Source of the DNA: Agrypnia vestita
Taxonomy: Eukaryota > Arthropoda > Insecta > Trichoptera > Phryganeidae
Reading direction: 5' to 3'
Assembly (NCBI GenBank): GCA_016648135.1
Contig: JADDOH010023187.1
Span: 124,001 to 188,000, forward strand
Length of the DNA stretch: 64,000 nt
Part shown: positions 44,948-56,737 of the stretch, in pieces
How the letters are laid out: each line of letters opens with the position of its first letter
Position numbering within the stretch: the stretch's first letter is position 1
The notes under the pieces: generated by a model
Told to the model about the DNA's origin: nothing
The model's input: the letters and a program-made list of their open reading frames with translations, nothing else
The model's database searches: none
Translations under genes and position numbers: made by a program

Positions 44948-45134
44948 TTTTAAATTTCACAAAATCTAAAACCAAATTAACTAATCAATTAGAAAGACAC
45001 ACATAAAAAAATCAAATCAATGAAAAAAAAATTCTGTACGTCTTTTTAATTGATTAATAAATTTAGTTTTAAATTTCACAGAATTTTGTGCTGAAAAAAT
45101 TGCAACTTCACAATAAGAATGTGTTCTTGAATAT
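44948..45134. mobile_element. Head-to-head pair of SINE family A 3' parts
   Basis: Left arm (44948-45030, minus) and right arm (45033-45134, plus) both carry GTCTTT(C/T)TAATTGATTA and AATTTCACA(G/A)AA, meeting at a 2-base centre. It is the same architecture as the 13.4-kb palindrome but more diverged. Confidence 0.65.
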
Positions 45135-45293
45135 AATTCACAAAATCTCTTCATGCCGGTACGGTATAAAATTAACGTACGCTCATATATGTTACACTTA
45201 TTCGATTATTTTTTTCCAAAATAGAAAATGCTGAACAAAATAGATAGAGATACGTGGTGCAACAATATTTGTATTATTTTAAAAATAAAATAA

Positions 45294-45372
45294 ATGCTCA
45301 TAGTATGAAAATAGAATTGATTTGCTGGTCTCCTGAATGAAACACCAAACCCTAATTACTATTTATGTCCAT
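45294..45372 (-). mobile_element. tRNA-derived SINE, family B
   Basis: On the minus strand: AATTAGGGTTTGGTGTTTCA, AGGAGACCAGCAAATCAA and a TTCATACTATGAGCA tail, matching 16.66 kb. Confidence 0.6.
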
Positions 45373-46465
45373 AAGTTTTTAAGATCGTTATTCACGGGAT
45401 AAGATACGATTAGATATGTCTTAGAGATTTAAATTAATTTTTTCGCAACAGTATGTATATCTGGATACAAACTATATTATGATCAGCTAGAAATTGGTTG
45501 AAAAACGCAAAAAGAGACATTTGCGCACAGCTTAAAAAAAAGCATAAATTACCACAATTTTTTTTGATAGGTTAGACAGAATAGACAGAAGGCATACAAA
45601 TTTCAACATTTATTCAGTTTTAACTGTTGTTAGGGAGTATGAGATGGATTACCGCGGTCTACCGACAGGCTCAGCGCGAGGCGTAATTAGGCAACCGTCT
45701 GAGCTAGAAGAATACTTTCACAAGCAATAAATACGTACAGTTACCTACGTGTATTATTATGCTCAGCTCCCGAGTCATTTCCCACGTCGGGACATCATCA
45801 GTAAAAAGGAGAGATTCTAATTCGCCCTGCTTATGAACCAAACATCGCGATCAATAGAGTGACATTATACGTGAAGTGCGAAGTAAGACGTGATATGTGT
45901 ACGGGGAATATAAAAGCCAAGAGTTATCTCCAAAGAACCTCAAGAAAGCTATATTCATATCTTATAGATGGTCAACTAAATGTTAAAAATCTCCTCCATG
46001 TACAGGAGCCATCATAAAATATCCACTGCTGTAGGGTGGGTCACTGTCATATGAAAAAAAAATGTGCCAAATTATTTTTTAGCCTACATATGTTATTTGA
46101 TTTGAACGGGATATCATATTCTGCCTTCCGATTGACTGTAAAGAATACGTATTTTGTAAAAAAAATGACGAGAAAAATGTGTACAAAAACAGAATGACTC
46201 ACACAGAAGCAGAGCAAGACAGGGGAACATGGAAATACCCTGTCGAATCTTTGGGCCCCCGACCCTACTAGGACAAGGGGATGAAGAAGTTTTAAAAATG
46301 TGTGTCCAAAATTATATTTCTATTATTATTTCAAATACCGAAAAATCCTTCAACAACATTGTTTGACAGAAGCAATGGAAGCTCTTGAACATATTACTTC
46401 AATTTTTGAAGTAATATGGCCAAGAGAAGCCATGAAAATGTAAAAACAATCTCACACTTGTAATC
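45373..46465. other. Intergenic DNA, no gene seen
   Basis: A possible LINE vestige near 46198-46235 (plus, HTEAEQDRGTWK) is too short to assign. Confidence 0.4.
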
Positions 46466-46470
46466 TAACC

Positions 46471-46770
46471 AACTAACTAACTAACCATCACGCCGTTTCC
46501 CCGCAGGGGTAGGTAGAGAGTAAGTAGTAAGCCACACTCTTCTATCCTGGCACACCACTTTTGCTTCGGCCATATTCATTCTCATACAAGTTCTACAGTT
46601 GTTGCGGCTTTTAACGGGGCCATCCTCAAACACTTGTTGTATCTGGTCATGCCAGGTCTTTCGCGGACGCCCTCTATTCCTGTTGCCTTCAACACTCGCC
46701 TCATATATTTTCTTAACCAAGAAACCTTAACCTTAACCTTCTTGTAATCAAGAAGAATATTATGCATGAT
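46471..46770 (-). pseudogene. LINE C-terminus, family L, copy 1
   Basis: Minus frames encode MVKKIYEASVEG, NRNRGRPRKTWHDQIQQVFE, VKSRNN and AEAKVVCQDRRVW. This is the region after RT in insect 'endonuclease-reverse transcriptase' LINEs. A frameshift separates the final RVW from SLPTPAGKRRDG. Just after the coding end is a (TTAG)n tail (46471-46486). Two more copies on the same strand lie at 56.74 and 59.56 kb. RT core absent. Confidence 0.75.
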
Positions 46771-46938
46771 GAAGGAAGTAACAATTATTGGTTGAAACTA
46801 TGATTGAAATTTGCCTCGTATAAAACAATCGTATCCGAAGGCAGATTAACTTATCAGAATGTAATATTCCACTCATGTTATTTTGAGACTTAAACTATAG
46901 TTATACTTCTGTGGCCCCTAAAAATTTGAAAAAAAAAA

Positions 46939-47420
46939 TTGGCCCACCCTACTGCACATGTCCCAAATCCGTTAACCGTTGATTCAGTGTGTAATATTAT
47001 TTTTTTACTTTTTTCACTTTTATTTGAATCGGTTTTGGATTTTTTTCTTTCAAAGGGATATTCTAGTGTTACCGATGTGAACCTAATTGGTACGATAACA
47101 GGACTCTTGATGGTAGCAGCGGTTATTGATATAATTAAACCCGACTACACGGCTAGGCGGTTGGCGAACAAATGGCCGGCCTGCCCCTAGCGCCTGTGCT
47201 GCTGCCGCGCCGAGGAGTGGTAGCAGCACGTGAAACAGGATGATTGTGAGGCAGATGTAATTATCCTTGTCATGAATCTGTATCTTTCTACTGGTGGATA
47301 AAGGCCTCCCCCAAGGATCGTTCTCTTTTGTGCGTTTCTTTTTGTGTGTTTATCATTATTCTCATCATTCTATCGTCATTACTTTTTCATCTATCGTATC
47401 GTTTCGTCTGTCCATCTAAC
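46939..47420. other. Repeat-derived DNA, family uncertain
   Basis: GACTACACGGCTAGGCGG, GCCTGTGCTGCTGCCGCGCC, and CTGGTGGATAAAGGCCTCCC (about 47292). The last resembles a stretch I associate with widespread arthropod interspersed repeats. The 83-codon plus frame (46939-47190) has no recognised domain. Confidence 0.3.
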
Positions 47421-47492
47421 TTGGACAACGAACAATTTACCTACTAACGACTAGTGCAAGACCTTTTTAATATAATTTAAAGATGGAAAGTA

Positions 47493-48180
47493 ATGTTTCC
47501 TTCAGATGATTTGTTTGGAATATTTAACGTTCCTGGCCCGAGACAATTATACCTTAAAATCATACTTGTAAAATTCCACAAGGACAAGGCAAATTTTAAT
47601 CGTACACTACAAACACGGGTTACAAGGCTGGCATTTACAATTAATTTCGTTCCTAAAAGGAAAACGTCTTTTGGGCAAAGACAATTTAATTTCACTTGTT
47701 TTGTTTCACCGCTTTTTTTTTACAAGTTACACCGTTTTTAACAAGTTACCTAATGAAACTAAAGAAATAACTCTACACAAACCTTTTAAACATCGTATTA
47801 CTAAGTTTATAAAAATATCAGGTAGAAGGTATGCTGAGAAAGTGATCCGCCCTTGACCTCTGAATTAGCAAAAACTGTATTATATAATTTAAAGTATACT
47901 CTTATATAATATTTATTTTTGTAACTATTTAAATTCTTATGTTAATTTTGTATGTATATTTTCTATTCTTTTTCTTTTCTTTTAGATTTCAGTATTCATA
48001 TGATTTACTTTATTATTATTGATCTACTTTCATTCTTACGTTTATACTTTCTTTAATTGTTATTTGTTAATATTGCATAAATATCATATTAGAATAACTG
48101 CCACAGAACAGGTTTTACCTAGTGTGGCAGTTATTAGTAACTTGTTTTAACAAATGTTAATAAACAATAAAATTAACAAA
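47493..48180 (+). pseudogene. LINE C-terminus and 3' UTR (Jockey-like), frameshifted
   Basis: Plus frames at 47493-47741 and 47671-47856 together give TRVTRLAFTINFVPKRKTSF, GQRQFNF, then after a frameshift at a T-run NKLPNETKEI and FKHRITKFI. This fits the conserved end of Jockey-type ORF2 (xxxPKxxTxFGQxSFxY ... YNxLPxxIK ... FKxxLKxxL). After the stop comes an A+T-rich 3' UTR ending near 48180 in AACAATAAAATTAACAAAT. The N-terminal RT is missing. Confidence 0.6.
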
Positions 48181-48774
48181 TAAATCATTTAAAAAAATAA
48201 AGAAAATCGATTAATATAGGAAAAATTTACCGAAAGTAAACAAAAACAGTAAAGAAAAGCCATATTTCCAATGGAAAAAAGGTCTGTTTATCTTAACTTA
48301 AATGAAGTAATGAGCTCTATGATGAGATTGGCAACATCAAGATGGGTTTTTGTAATAATAATAATTTTTTAATTTAAAAATTATGTAAGTATTTAGATTA
48401 TAAAATATAACAATCAACAATGCAATACTCAGTTTGCTGTAAAATTACATGCTAAGCTTAGCCTACTTAGCTTGCGATAAATCTATTCATTTCATATATG
48501 TACTATGTATTATATACTAATGTAGCCATGCATCGCCCAGCAAATAATATTAAGTAGGTATTGCGTTATAATAGGGCCACTTCCATGAACCCTACAATAG
48601 ATTACAATCATACAAGTTCTTGTAGATTCTGTAATTAGTAAAGGGATGTAATATCATCCCCAAGAGACGAGACGAGACTATTATTCATATAATTGGTAGA
48701 TCAATAATTTAATTTAATATAATTAATAAGAACATTCTTACATTATTACAGCACTAATTTGTCGAAAAATACCA
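48181..48774. other. Intergenic A+T-rich DNA, no gene seen
   Basis: Nothing recognised. Confidence 0.45.
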
Positions 48775-49028
48775 ACATGTTTCGAGGCCAATGGTCCCTT
48801 AATCAAGCTACAGCTTATACTGAAAATTAAAAATCGAAGTATAGTCAACAACAAATTAAATATTTATAATTGGGATAACGAAAGAACAATTTTTTATTAT
48901 GCTTCACGAAACGCACCACAAAACACCCAGTCTTGAATAAATCACATAGATTTTACCGGGGATCGAACCCGGAACCCTCGGTGTGAGAAGCTAGTGTCAT
49001 GCTCACTGAGCTACGAGGGCCGCCAAAA
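48775..49028 (-). mobile_element. tRNA-headed SINE running into a hammerhead-like Penelope tail
   Basis: On the minus strand: GGCGGCCCTCGTAGCTCAGT with box A TAGCTCAGTGAGC, then CACCGAGGGTTCCGGGTTCG and box B GGTTCGATCCCCGG (48950-49025), the best tRNA-like head in the window. About 100 bases later comes GACTATACTTCGATTTTTAA, the segment that precedes the hammerhead core at 33.95 kb, then TTGATTAAGGGACCATTGGC, CTCGAAACATGTTG (48780-48807). The core is decayed (TTGATTA for CUGANGA) but GAAAC and stem II remain recognisable. The anticodon arm is not tRNA-like, so this is a SINE. Confidence 0.6.
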
Positions 49029-49184
49029 ACACAAAAATACCACATATATGGTAAGTTATTCTTTTTTTTCTGAAAACAATCATGAAAAGTATACTTTTTT
49101 AACATGATCGGTATTGAAAGCACAAAACTAAACTATTGCATATTTGTCTTTGGATTTTAATTGGAAGTAACGCTATTTTTTCCG

Positions 49185-49400
49185 CAGTCAAAAGGAAATT
49201 GCTGATTCCCGAAACTCGCAAAATAAATTAATGACCTCAGCGAGCTCGACCTGCAATCGCGGATTAAAGGTAGCTCCAATAAACTACAAATCAAAGGGCT
49301 TTTCTTTCGTTAATTGAATTGTGAAAAGCTTTTCCTTTGAAATCGGCGAACAGCAATACTGTCAAGTGATACGTGCTGCTCATTCTTCCGTCGGAGATGA
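49185..49400. promoter_or_regulatory. Moderate-GC island with paired TCF-type sites
   Basis: ATCAAAGG (49290-49297) and CCTTTGAA (49334-49341) face each other within an inverted repeat CAAAGGGCTTTTC / GAAAAGCTTTTCCTTTG. They match the TCF/Pangolin core (CTTTGWW). Flanks hold CGACCTGCAATCGCGG and GTCGGAGATGATC. Function is inferred from motifs only. Confidence 0.3.
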
Positions 49401-49999
49401 TCATTATAGTGTATTTAAAAGTGTAAATAAATACCACATTTTTATTAATTTGAAATTTTATTATTAATTATTACTTAATTATTAATTATCTCTTAGTCGG
49501 TGAATTCACGACTGAGCAATGTGGTATTCTTCTGTTTCTACTTTTGTTTGTCCACTTTTTGCGATCTGCTGCTGAAAGAATGAAGATGCGGTCATGTCTC
49601 GAACTTGGTTTGTCCACCTTATTATTATTTAAATCTTATTTTTTGCACACACTGTATTTATTTTTCACCCTTCTTACCTCTTATGATATCTACTATTTTA
49701 CATGTATTTTATTAGCTGTCATCTCATTTAATCATCTTTTTAATATACCTACACTGGATTTACTTTTTATAATATTTAAATATTAAATGATTGTATATAA
49801 TTTTTTTAATTCTATTCGGATTTACTTTCACCCTGAGTAACTACTCGTTATTATTTTGCTGCAGTTCATGTATATACGTATGTCATATGATATTACATTT
49901 CATGTATTTTCACATAGTTGCCTTGCACTTTTATATGAATATCTTTGCATTTCATGTTTTGTAATCTCATTTAATTAATTATGCTTTCCTCATTCTCGC
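49401..49999. other. Intergenic A+T-rich DNA, no gene seen
   Basis: The 80-codon frame at 49544-49786 is leucine/phenylalanine/tyrosine-rich and unremarkable. Confidence 0.45.
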
Positions 50000-50200
50000 A
50001 CCTCAGAGACAGTGAAGGTTTTGTGTGGTCATCTCTCCGCACCGCTTACACTCATTCGAGTGGCAGTGGCGTAGCGAGGATAACCACTTTAGCATTAAAA
50101 TAAGTTCGAACCGAGAGGTGAAAGTGTCTGGCCAGTGTGGGACCTATTGCTCATAAAACGGCCGTGGGTGTGTGGTGGGTCCCGCTTCACTGTCCACTTT
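50000..50200 (-). repeat. Interspersed repeat shared with 28.1 kb, copy 2
   Basis: GACAGTGAAGGTTTTGTG, CACCGCTTACACTCATTCGA, CTTTAGCATTAAAA, CATAAAACGGCCGTGGGTG and GTGGTGGGTCCC match the 28.1-kb copy in order and spacing. Confidence 0.65.
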
Positions 50201-51370
50201 ATTCTAAATCAATCTCCCGCCCTACATTCTTGTTCATTGACAGCGAACACCAATTTTTCGCTGTTATACAATTGTTCCTAATATGCCCAGTGTTGGGCAC
50301 TATAACTAGAAAAACATGTATTCATTGGTAAAACCTTTATTTAGTAAGTACGTTTGTAACATACCTACCTGTACACCTAGACTAAATACCTAACTATAAA
50401 GTTTAATAATATAAGTTTTACGAAAAGCCCAAAGCTTGAGACTTTAAGCTTTATTACGACTTTTGTGACTTTTAAGCACACACTTTATGCTTTAAGCTTC
50501 TAGATAAAAACTTAAGTCGAACTTAGAACTTCGGAAGTATATTTACATGAAAGCTAATATTATTTTTTTTTGTTAAGAATTTATATTTTCAAAATTGGCC
50601 AATCGTGATCCATCTAGTGGCTAGGAAAATTCCCCCTCCGTTGTGTCCGTAGCTATCCAAAATTCTTTTGATATGTGGTGAGATTCGTATTCTTATTAAC
50701 GCGACTAGACTAATATAGATCGAATTCTTACCTAACTATGGAAATAACAAACGCACGTAACTAATCCGTACTCGTCCTTCTAGAAACCGCTCTAGAATTC
50801 TACAGTTTCGCCTATATGAGAGATAGCCGATATCGTCCACGTCCGGAGTCGGCCTAAAAGCCAATTATATGCGGCGTAGCCGAGGAATAAACGCTAGTAG
50901 CAAAACTCCCTTACATTGTACCGCCATAACTATAATACCACCGGGGTTAAAATACTGTAATATAAAACAATACAATCGTTGCCAAGTTAACGGCATACGC
51001 TAAAGATTCCGCCCGCTTTGATTATCAACTTCTCATAATAGCAGCTTAGAACAGTGTCAGCACAACCACATGCGGCACCCATTTATGACAGATTTACAAG
51101 ATATAATAGCATACGTTATATTCAAAAACACAAGTAAGAAACCTACCAATAGCGCGTCCCACGTTGTCCGATCTGCTCAATCTGTTCATAGTACATAGTA
51201 GGGGAAGACAAACATATTTATATTCATAACAACTAGGCGCAACAGAGGCTCAGGGCAAGCTTTGTCTGACATTATCACAGCCCGAGATTCTAAGGGAATG
51301 GAAGATACAGTTTTGTAAGTGAAATTTAAGAAGTGTCTAACCACTTCTGTTCAAACGTGGATTCTAGATG

Positions 51371-51424
51371 CCCCCCCCCCCTGTAGGGGGGAGGGGGATG
51401 CGGCCCCAGAGCATCGCCGCATCC
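51371..51424. repeat. Poly-C hairpin and GGATGCGG/CCGCATCC hairpin, copy 2
   Basis: Same as 35416-35470. Confidence 0.75.
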
Positions 51425-54168
51425 GGTGGTTAACTCCTGTTTAGACATAACCTCCCACACTAAGCTGCAGACCAAGATCAAGCCGAGACTCTATTGCTCC
51501 TGCTGGAATCCCACGAAGTCCTCGCTTCCCGGCGACAAACATATCAGGAAGAAATCCCGCGTCTGATATTAAGGTTTGTATATTGTCCCGCGGGGCAGTC
51601 AAATTGACTGGTGTATACTGATGAGGATCCCACGTTGCGGCTACATGAGCCGGATTATTATGATGTTTACTGCTGATTAAAGGGCTGAATGAACTAACTG
51701 GGTGACTGGAAAAGACTCTCCCTTGAGCGCGTCAGTCAGAGCCATGTTAGCATCGCCAAATATAGTTGATGTGATTGATCCCACGGTGTAGTCTTATTGA
51801 CTAGAGATATTAAATGATGGTAAAACAGCATGATTATTACAGTTGATTGTGTAGTTCCTGATATGTTTCTCGCTGGCCGGGAAGGGAGAACCCCGAAGGT
51901 CTCTGTATACAGCAAGTTAGAAAAGGTGGTGACTGATGAGAATGATGGTGTTAGTAATGCCATCGCGCTCCTGAATGCGGTCCCGATCATAAAAGTTGAT
52001 TGTTAAACTGCTGACAGATCTCGTTCATTAAAGCGGTCCCGAGCATAAGTATTGATTGTCGAACTGCTACCTGCATCTTATAATTTCTCGTTCACGAGGC
52101 ACGTCCTATCTCGTCCTTGAGTACGGAGTTATTACATTCACATACATTCATAACCAGAGCCCGAGCTCGTCGCACCAAGGGGCCCGAAAAGACGTGAGAG
52201 GTTCTTCCCCTTAGATGTTAGAGGGGTCACCGCATCAAGACCTTCAGACCATCCTGTAATTCTTGGCTTTAAAACCCAGTCTTAACCAGGTAGATACAGT
52301 TAAGATGGCCCTACCTAGTCCCTGACCTAAGGTGTCTCTCCAATCTAATCAGACTCCATAGTCGAGAACGCGCGCTCCGACATTCGACCCTGTCTTGCCA
52401 CGCGAGTAGATCCAACTTCATCTTTTTCCACAATCGAAATTCAGCCTCCCAAGATCACGGGGCGTGAAAGACGTACGACTCCTCGCCCATTCGGTTCTCG
52501 TTCATTATCCCATTTATAATCCCCGCGTGCCAAACCTTAAGAGTCTAGCGCCGGTAATAAGATCTCATTATGCTACGTTGGAAGTTAATATTGCACAACC
52601 GGGCGAAATACCTATTTTCCGCGAACCTATTCAATTTGTAAAACGCAATAATATGTATTTATATATGTTAGTAAAACGTTTAAATGCAGAATGCACGTAT
52701 GATGACCTCGCTTCTATCCTAAAGATAATTAAGATATAATCCCGACGTCACGTCACGACAAGTACTAATTTGTTTCCGCGTCCGTTACCGTCGAACTCTG
52801 AACCCACGTAATGAAATGAATAGTGACCATGAGACACTGACAAATTATATAGCACGAACATTCCATTTGATACACATAAGAAAACATCAGGAATAAATAA
52901 TATCAAAGGTTCTTATCTTAGTTCTGTAGTTGGTCTGCTTCCGAGATGGCATCCAGATCCGAAGTCATATAACGAGTCCTCTCCAAAATTGAGCAATTAC
53001 CAGCGCCTGTGTAGCCCTTCATTTCCCTTGTATAGATATTTTAATATCAGCGCCTGTAAAACTGTATTAGATCCTAGAAACAAGAAAACTATTCCCTCTA
53101 CGCCGAGCACATACAGAACATAAACCCCTTCAATCTAGTTCATCCACGGTTAAGCAAAAAGGCGAAAGAATAGTAATAGTAAAAGGACCGAACAGAAGTT
53201 GAAGTTCTCTGTAAACTGTCCATATCCTCTAGTGCGCCTGTGTTTTCCAATAACAACCTTCCAGTCATGTATTTAACATAACGTCCTCCTTGTGTGTATG
53301 TGTGCTGCAATATCTGTCATCCAGTTAGTGATTCCCAAAATAGTGTTTTCCTTGTATATATATATATTTCAATATCAGCACCTGTAAAACTGTATTAGGT
53401 CCTAGAAACAAGAAAACTATTCCCTCTACGCCGAGCACATACAGGTCATAAACCCCTTCAAACTAGTTCATCTACGCCGTACAGTGATATCACATGCAGA
53501 CATAACCAATATAATTACAAATATGCTTGCGTCCCGCCGACTGGACGCCTGTGTTTTCCAATAACAACTTTCCAGTCATGTATTTAACATAACGTCCTCC
53601 TTGTGTGTATGTGTGCTTCAATATCTGCCATCCAGTTAATGGTTCCCAAAATAGTGTTTTCCTTGTATATATATTTCAATATCAGCACCTGTAAACCTGT
53701 ATAGGATCCTAGAAACAAGAAGACTATTCCCTCTACGCCAAGCACATACAGAACATAAGCCCCTTCAAACTAGTTCATCTACGCCGTATAGTGATATCAC
53801 AAGCAGACATAAACAACACAACCACAAGTATGCTTGCGTTCTCCCCCCACCTTGGTGGAAATATTCGCATTCGTATTCACCGAATAGTAGGCCTGATATT
53901 CGTATTCGTGAAGGTAGTATTCGTTGCATCAAGGTTATTATATTTACAAGTATGTTCAAGTTCCCCCACCTTGGTGGAAATATTCGCATTCGTATTCACC
54001 GAATAGTAGGCCTGATATTCGTATTCATGAAAGTAGTATTCGTTGCATCACTCTCAATAATAAAATCATATAGATAAATAATTACGGTAACTCATAAAAA
54101 TATGATATTACTTATATTAAACGAACAAAACAAAACAATCTGTCATATTAGTAAATAACGTGATCACG

Positions 54169-54575
54169 GAAGACCGAAGGTTAACTACCCCTGAACAAAC
54201 CGCAAACTGCCCATAATAATGGAAAATGTTGTAGAAAACATTTCAAATATCTAATATTGAATGAATAAAACAATGTCATATGAATAACTATCACGGCTAC
54301 GGAAGACCGAAGGTTAACCACCCCTGAACACACCGCGAACTGCCCACAATAGTGAAAATGTTCTAGAAAACATTTCAAATATCTAATATTGAATGAATAA
54401 AACAATGTCACATGAAAAACCATCACGACTACGGAAGACCGAAGGTTGATCTGATCTAACCGCAAACGACCCACAATAATGGAATATGTTGAAAAAAAGA
54501 CATTTCAAATATCTAATATAGAATGAATAAAACAATGCCATATGAAAACTATCACGGCTACGGAAGACCGAAGGT
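54169..54575. repeat. 132-bp tandem array, three units plus partial
   Basis: Units begin GAAGACCGAAGG at 54169, 54302, 54434 and 54563 (last one partial). One unit fewer than the array at 38246-38770. Confidence 0.85.
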
Positions 54576-55626
54576 CAACTTGTTTGAGTTCGATAGACGG
54601 CGGCAGTATAACAATTTTTATTCATATGCCAGGCTGACCTGTAAATAATATCTTGCATTCGAAGCAGAAAACCCTTTCTAGAATTAATAAATGCGGCTTA
54701 ATCTAAATAGATACAATATATACAATTCGAAATACGTCTTTATAAGAACTTGATAGGAACAAATCGTGTTTAAACGATTGCCTAATGATACGCAATACAA
54801 ACATGTAACGAGTTCAAATAAACCACACATTCATGTTTTAATAAAATAAATATAAAATCCAGATGCATTTTTAAAATATATTATTTGGAGGAAATTTCTC
54901 GTACGATTTGAATTTATATCACGCTTACAATCGTGATATCAAAACACATAATTAAATTCTCGTACTAATTGAAACAAGATCAGACAAGCAACCGCGACAT
55001 TGAATACGCACAACTCCTCCGAATACAGCCCGATAGTAAAAATAATTAACCGTAATAGAAAATATAAATGTGTTCCCCAGCTGAAGACCGGCTGTATCTA
55101 AATTAATTATCTCTATACAACATGTACAATTCGAAATACGTTTTTATAAGAACTTGATAGGAATAAATTGTTTAAAACGATTGCCCAATGACACGCAATC
55201 CAAACATGTACCACATAAATACTCCGATCCCAATTATTTCCAAAACAATACAAATCATATAAAAATCCGTGCATTCAATCGCCAGCACAGACAACACAAA
55301 ATTCCTCCGCATATTTGAAAGTTACACAAGTATTAGGAAAGAACGCCCGCTCGATTATCACGCAAAACTATGAATTATTAAATCTGATGAGCGCATAGTA
55401 ATATAAGGTTCCAAATATAATACACATAAAAGGCAATAGAAATAAATAATATTGGAAATGCTTATCTGTTCACTGTTCCAATTCTCCTTTGAATTATTAT
55501 CAACCTCCGGCTTTTTCCTCGGTCCAGTTAAATTATCTTCCTTACTTCGGACTCTCCTCGACAAAGCCTCGGCCGACCTTCAAGCTGAAAACTCAAGTGC
55601 CGCTTTCTAATTTGTAACGCCTAAAA

Positions 55627-55740
55627 ATAGTCCCTATCTCCCGCCATCTTTGATTCCAACTTGCGTGTAAAAGTCAAAGTCTAACTCTCAGAACCATTCT
55701 CATTGGTCAGATTCGGTGCTAACGGCGCACCTGTAATTGG
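55627..55740 (-). promoter_or_regulatory. Minus-strand CCAAT-CCAAT promoter of copy 2, TATA weakened
   Basis: CCAAT at 55736-55740 and 55702-55706 (minus). The TATA position reads CTATTTTTAG (about 55621-55630) instead of CTATATAAG. This upstream block differs more between copies 1 and 2 than the rest of the element does. Confidence 0.45.
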
Positions 55741-55954
55741 TCCATCTCGTTAAACAAAATAACATAAAGCCTGCTTTACACGCCCGCGTGCAGAAATAAT
55801 AAAGCTCGCCCGCACCTACTTATCCGGCAAATATTTAATTATAGAGTATTTAACGGGTTGTGAAGCTTCTCTTTATTATAAACTTTAGCAGATAGATATT
55901 TTCGTATAATTTTTCAGCAATGTCTATTTGAATAGGCCAATATCGTTACACGTT

Positions 55955-56439
55955 GTTCCTGAAGAATACGATACCAAGCCTACATCTAATTCTCATTGTC
56001 TGTTAACATAGACTACACTACTAATATCTTACACTACTTACCTACCTACTTAAAAAAATTAACATTGGAATTATTTTCTAATTCAAAATTTTTCTTTTAT
56101 TGATATAAATTTTTCCTTTATAAGTGATTGTCCCTCACCAGCTCACCACACACCTTGATTATTTTTCGATTCGTCTAAATTATCTCAGACTACGAACGAA
56201 TGAACTTTTGTTGTTCAAGATTTACAAAAATGTGATAGCACACAATAAAATATTTTTAAAAATCTTGAAAAGAACATACGTAATGGTTGCGAGTTCCCAA
56301 CAATAAAAAACAGAAGTTGTTAATTAAAACAGAGAAGAAATTTAACTTACCTTGGGTGACAAAAGCCTTAAGTAAGGTTATCAAAATGGAAATTTAAGTG
56401 CACTTTAAGTTTTCCCCCAGAGAATAAACCGTAATTAAA
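55955..56439. other. Intergenic DNA, no gene seen
   Basis: Nothing recognised. Confidence 0.45.
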
Positions 56440-56600
56440 CCTGCAGTCGCGATATAAATCTGTCCAATCCGGCCTAACTGCAACCCCTGATCTTAGCGAG
56501 TCGTCAGCACACAGCGCAGGGGTGGGTTTAGCGTTACTCATTTTATTGTTGAAGTGTTTCTGAGGGCAGCGCGAAGTTTAAAGGCGCGGACGTTTATATA
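56440..56600. promoter_or_regulatory. Moderate-GC island, function unknown
   Basis: CCAATCCGGCC, TTAGCGAGTCGTCAGC, AGCGCAGGGGTGGG and GCGCGAAGTTTAAAGGCGCG. No frame. By composition only. Confidence 0.25.
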
Positions 56601-56737
56601 AAAAACAATTCTTATAATTTATTTCAATTGCAATTATATTTAAGCTAAACTTTGTACTTGTGCAAATAATAAGATGTAGATCGATCCTCAGAACCCTCAC
56701 TGATTAGGCGAGCGTTTTACCGCAAGACCTGAAAAAC

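Larger units (their letters stand above)
50355..55950 (-). mobile_element. 5.6-kb LTR-like non-coding repeat, copy 2
   Basis: Starts TGTAAC (50355) and ends GTTACA (55950), flanked by CGTT on both sides (50351-50354 and 55951-55954). This is a 4-bp target duplication typical of LTR elements, and it shows the 5.6-kb unit inserted on its own. It contains the same internal order as copy 1: hairpins (51371-51424), 317-bp tandem set, 119-bp pair and 132-bp array (54169 to about 54575, three units). It has about 140 bp near 54.58-54.72 kb that copy 1 lacks, and a 27-base deletion near 52483. A 91-codon frame (52464-52739, plus) is frameshifted in copy 1 and I do not treat it as a gene. Confidence 0.75.

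Noticed and set aside
46198..46235. Another LINE C-terminus on the plus strand (HTEAEQDRGTWK)
   Set aside because: Only about twelve residues resemble such tails; not enough to support a call.
48950..49025. Functional tRNA gene on the minus strand
   Set aside because: Box A and box B are good, but the anticodon and acceptor arms do not fold as a tRNA and the sequence continues into a repeat tail. A SINE head is the better reading.
52464..52739. 91-codon open frame in copy 2 of the giant repeat as a gene
   Set aside because: The equivalent in copy 1 is broken by indels, and no domain is recognisable.
34388..55950. The two 5.6-kb repeats as the two LTRs of one 21.6-kb retrotransposon
   Set aside because: The 10.4 kb between them is ordinary decayed repeats on both strands with no gag-pol and no primer-binding site next to the repeat. 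The outer flanks do not match each other, while copy 2 alone is flanked by CGTT/CGTT.
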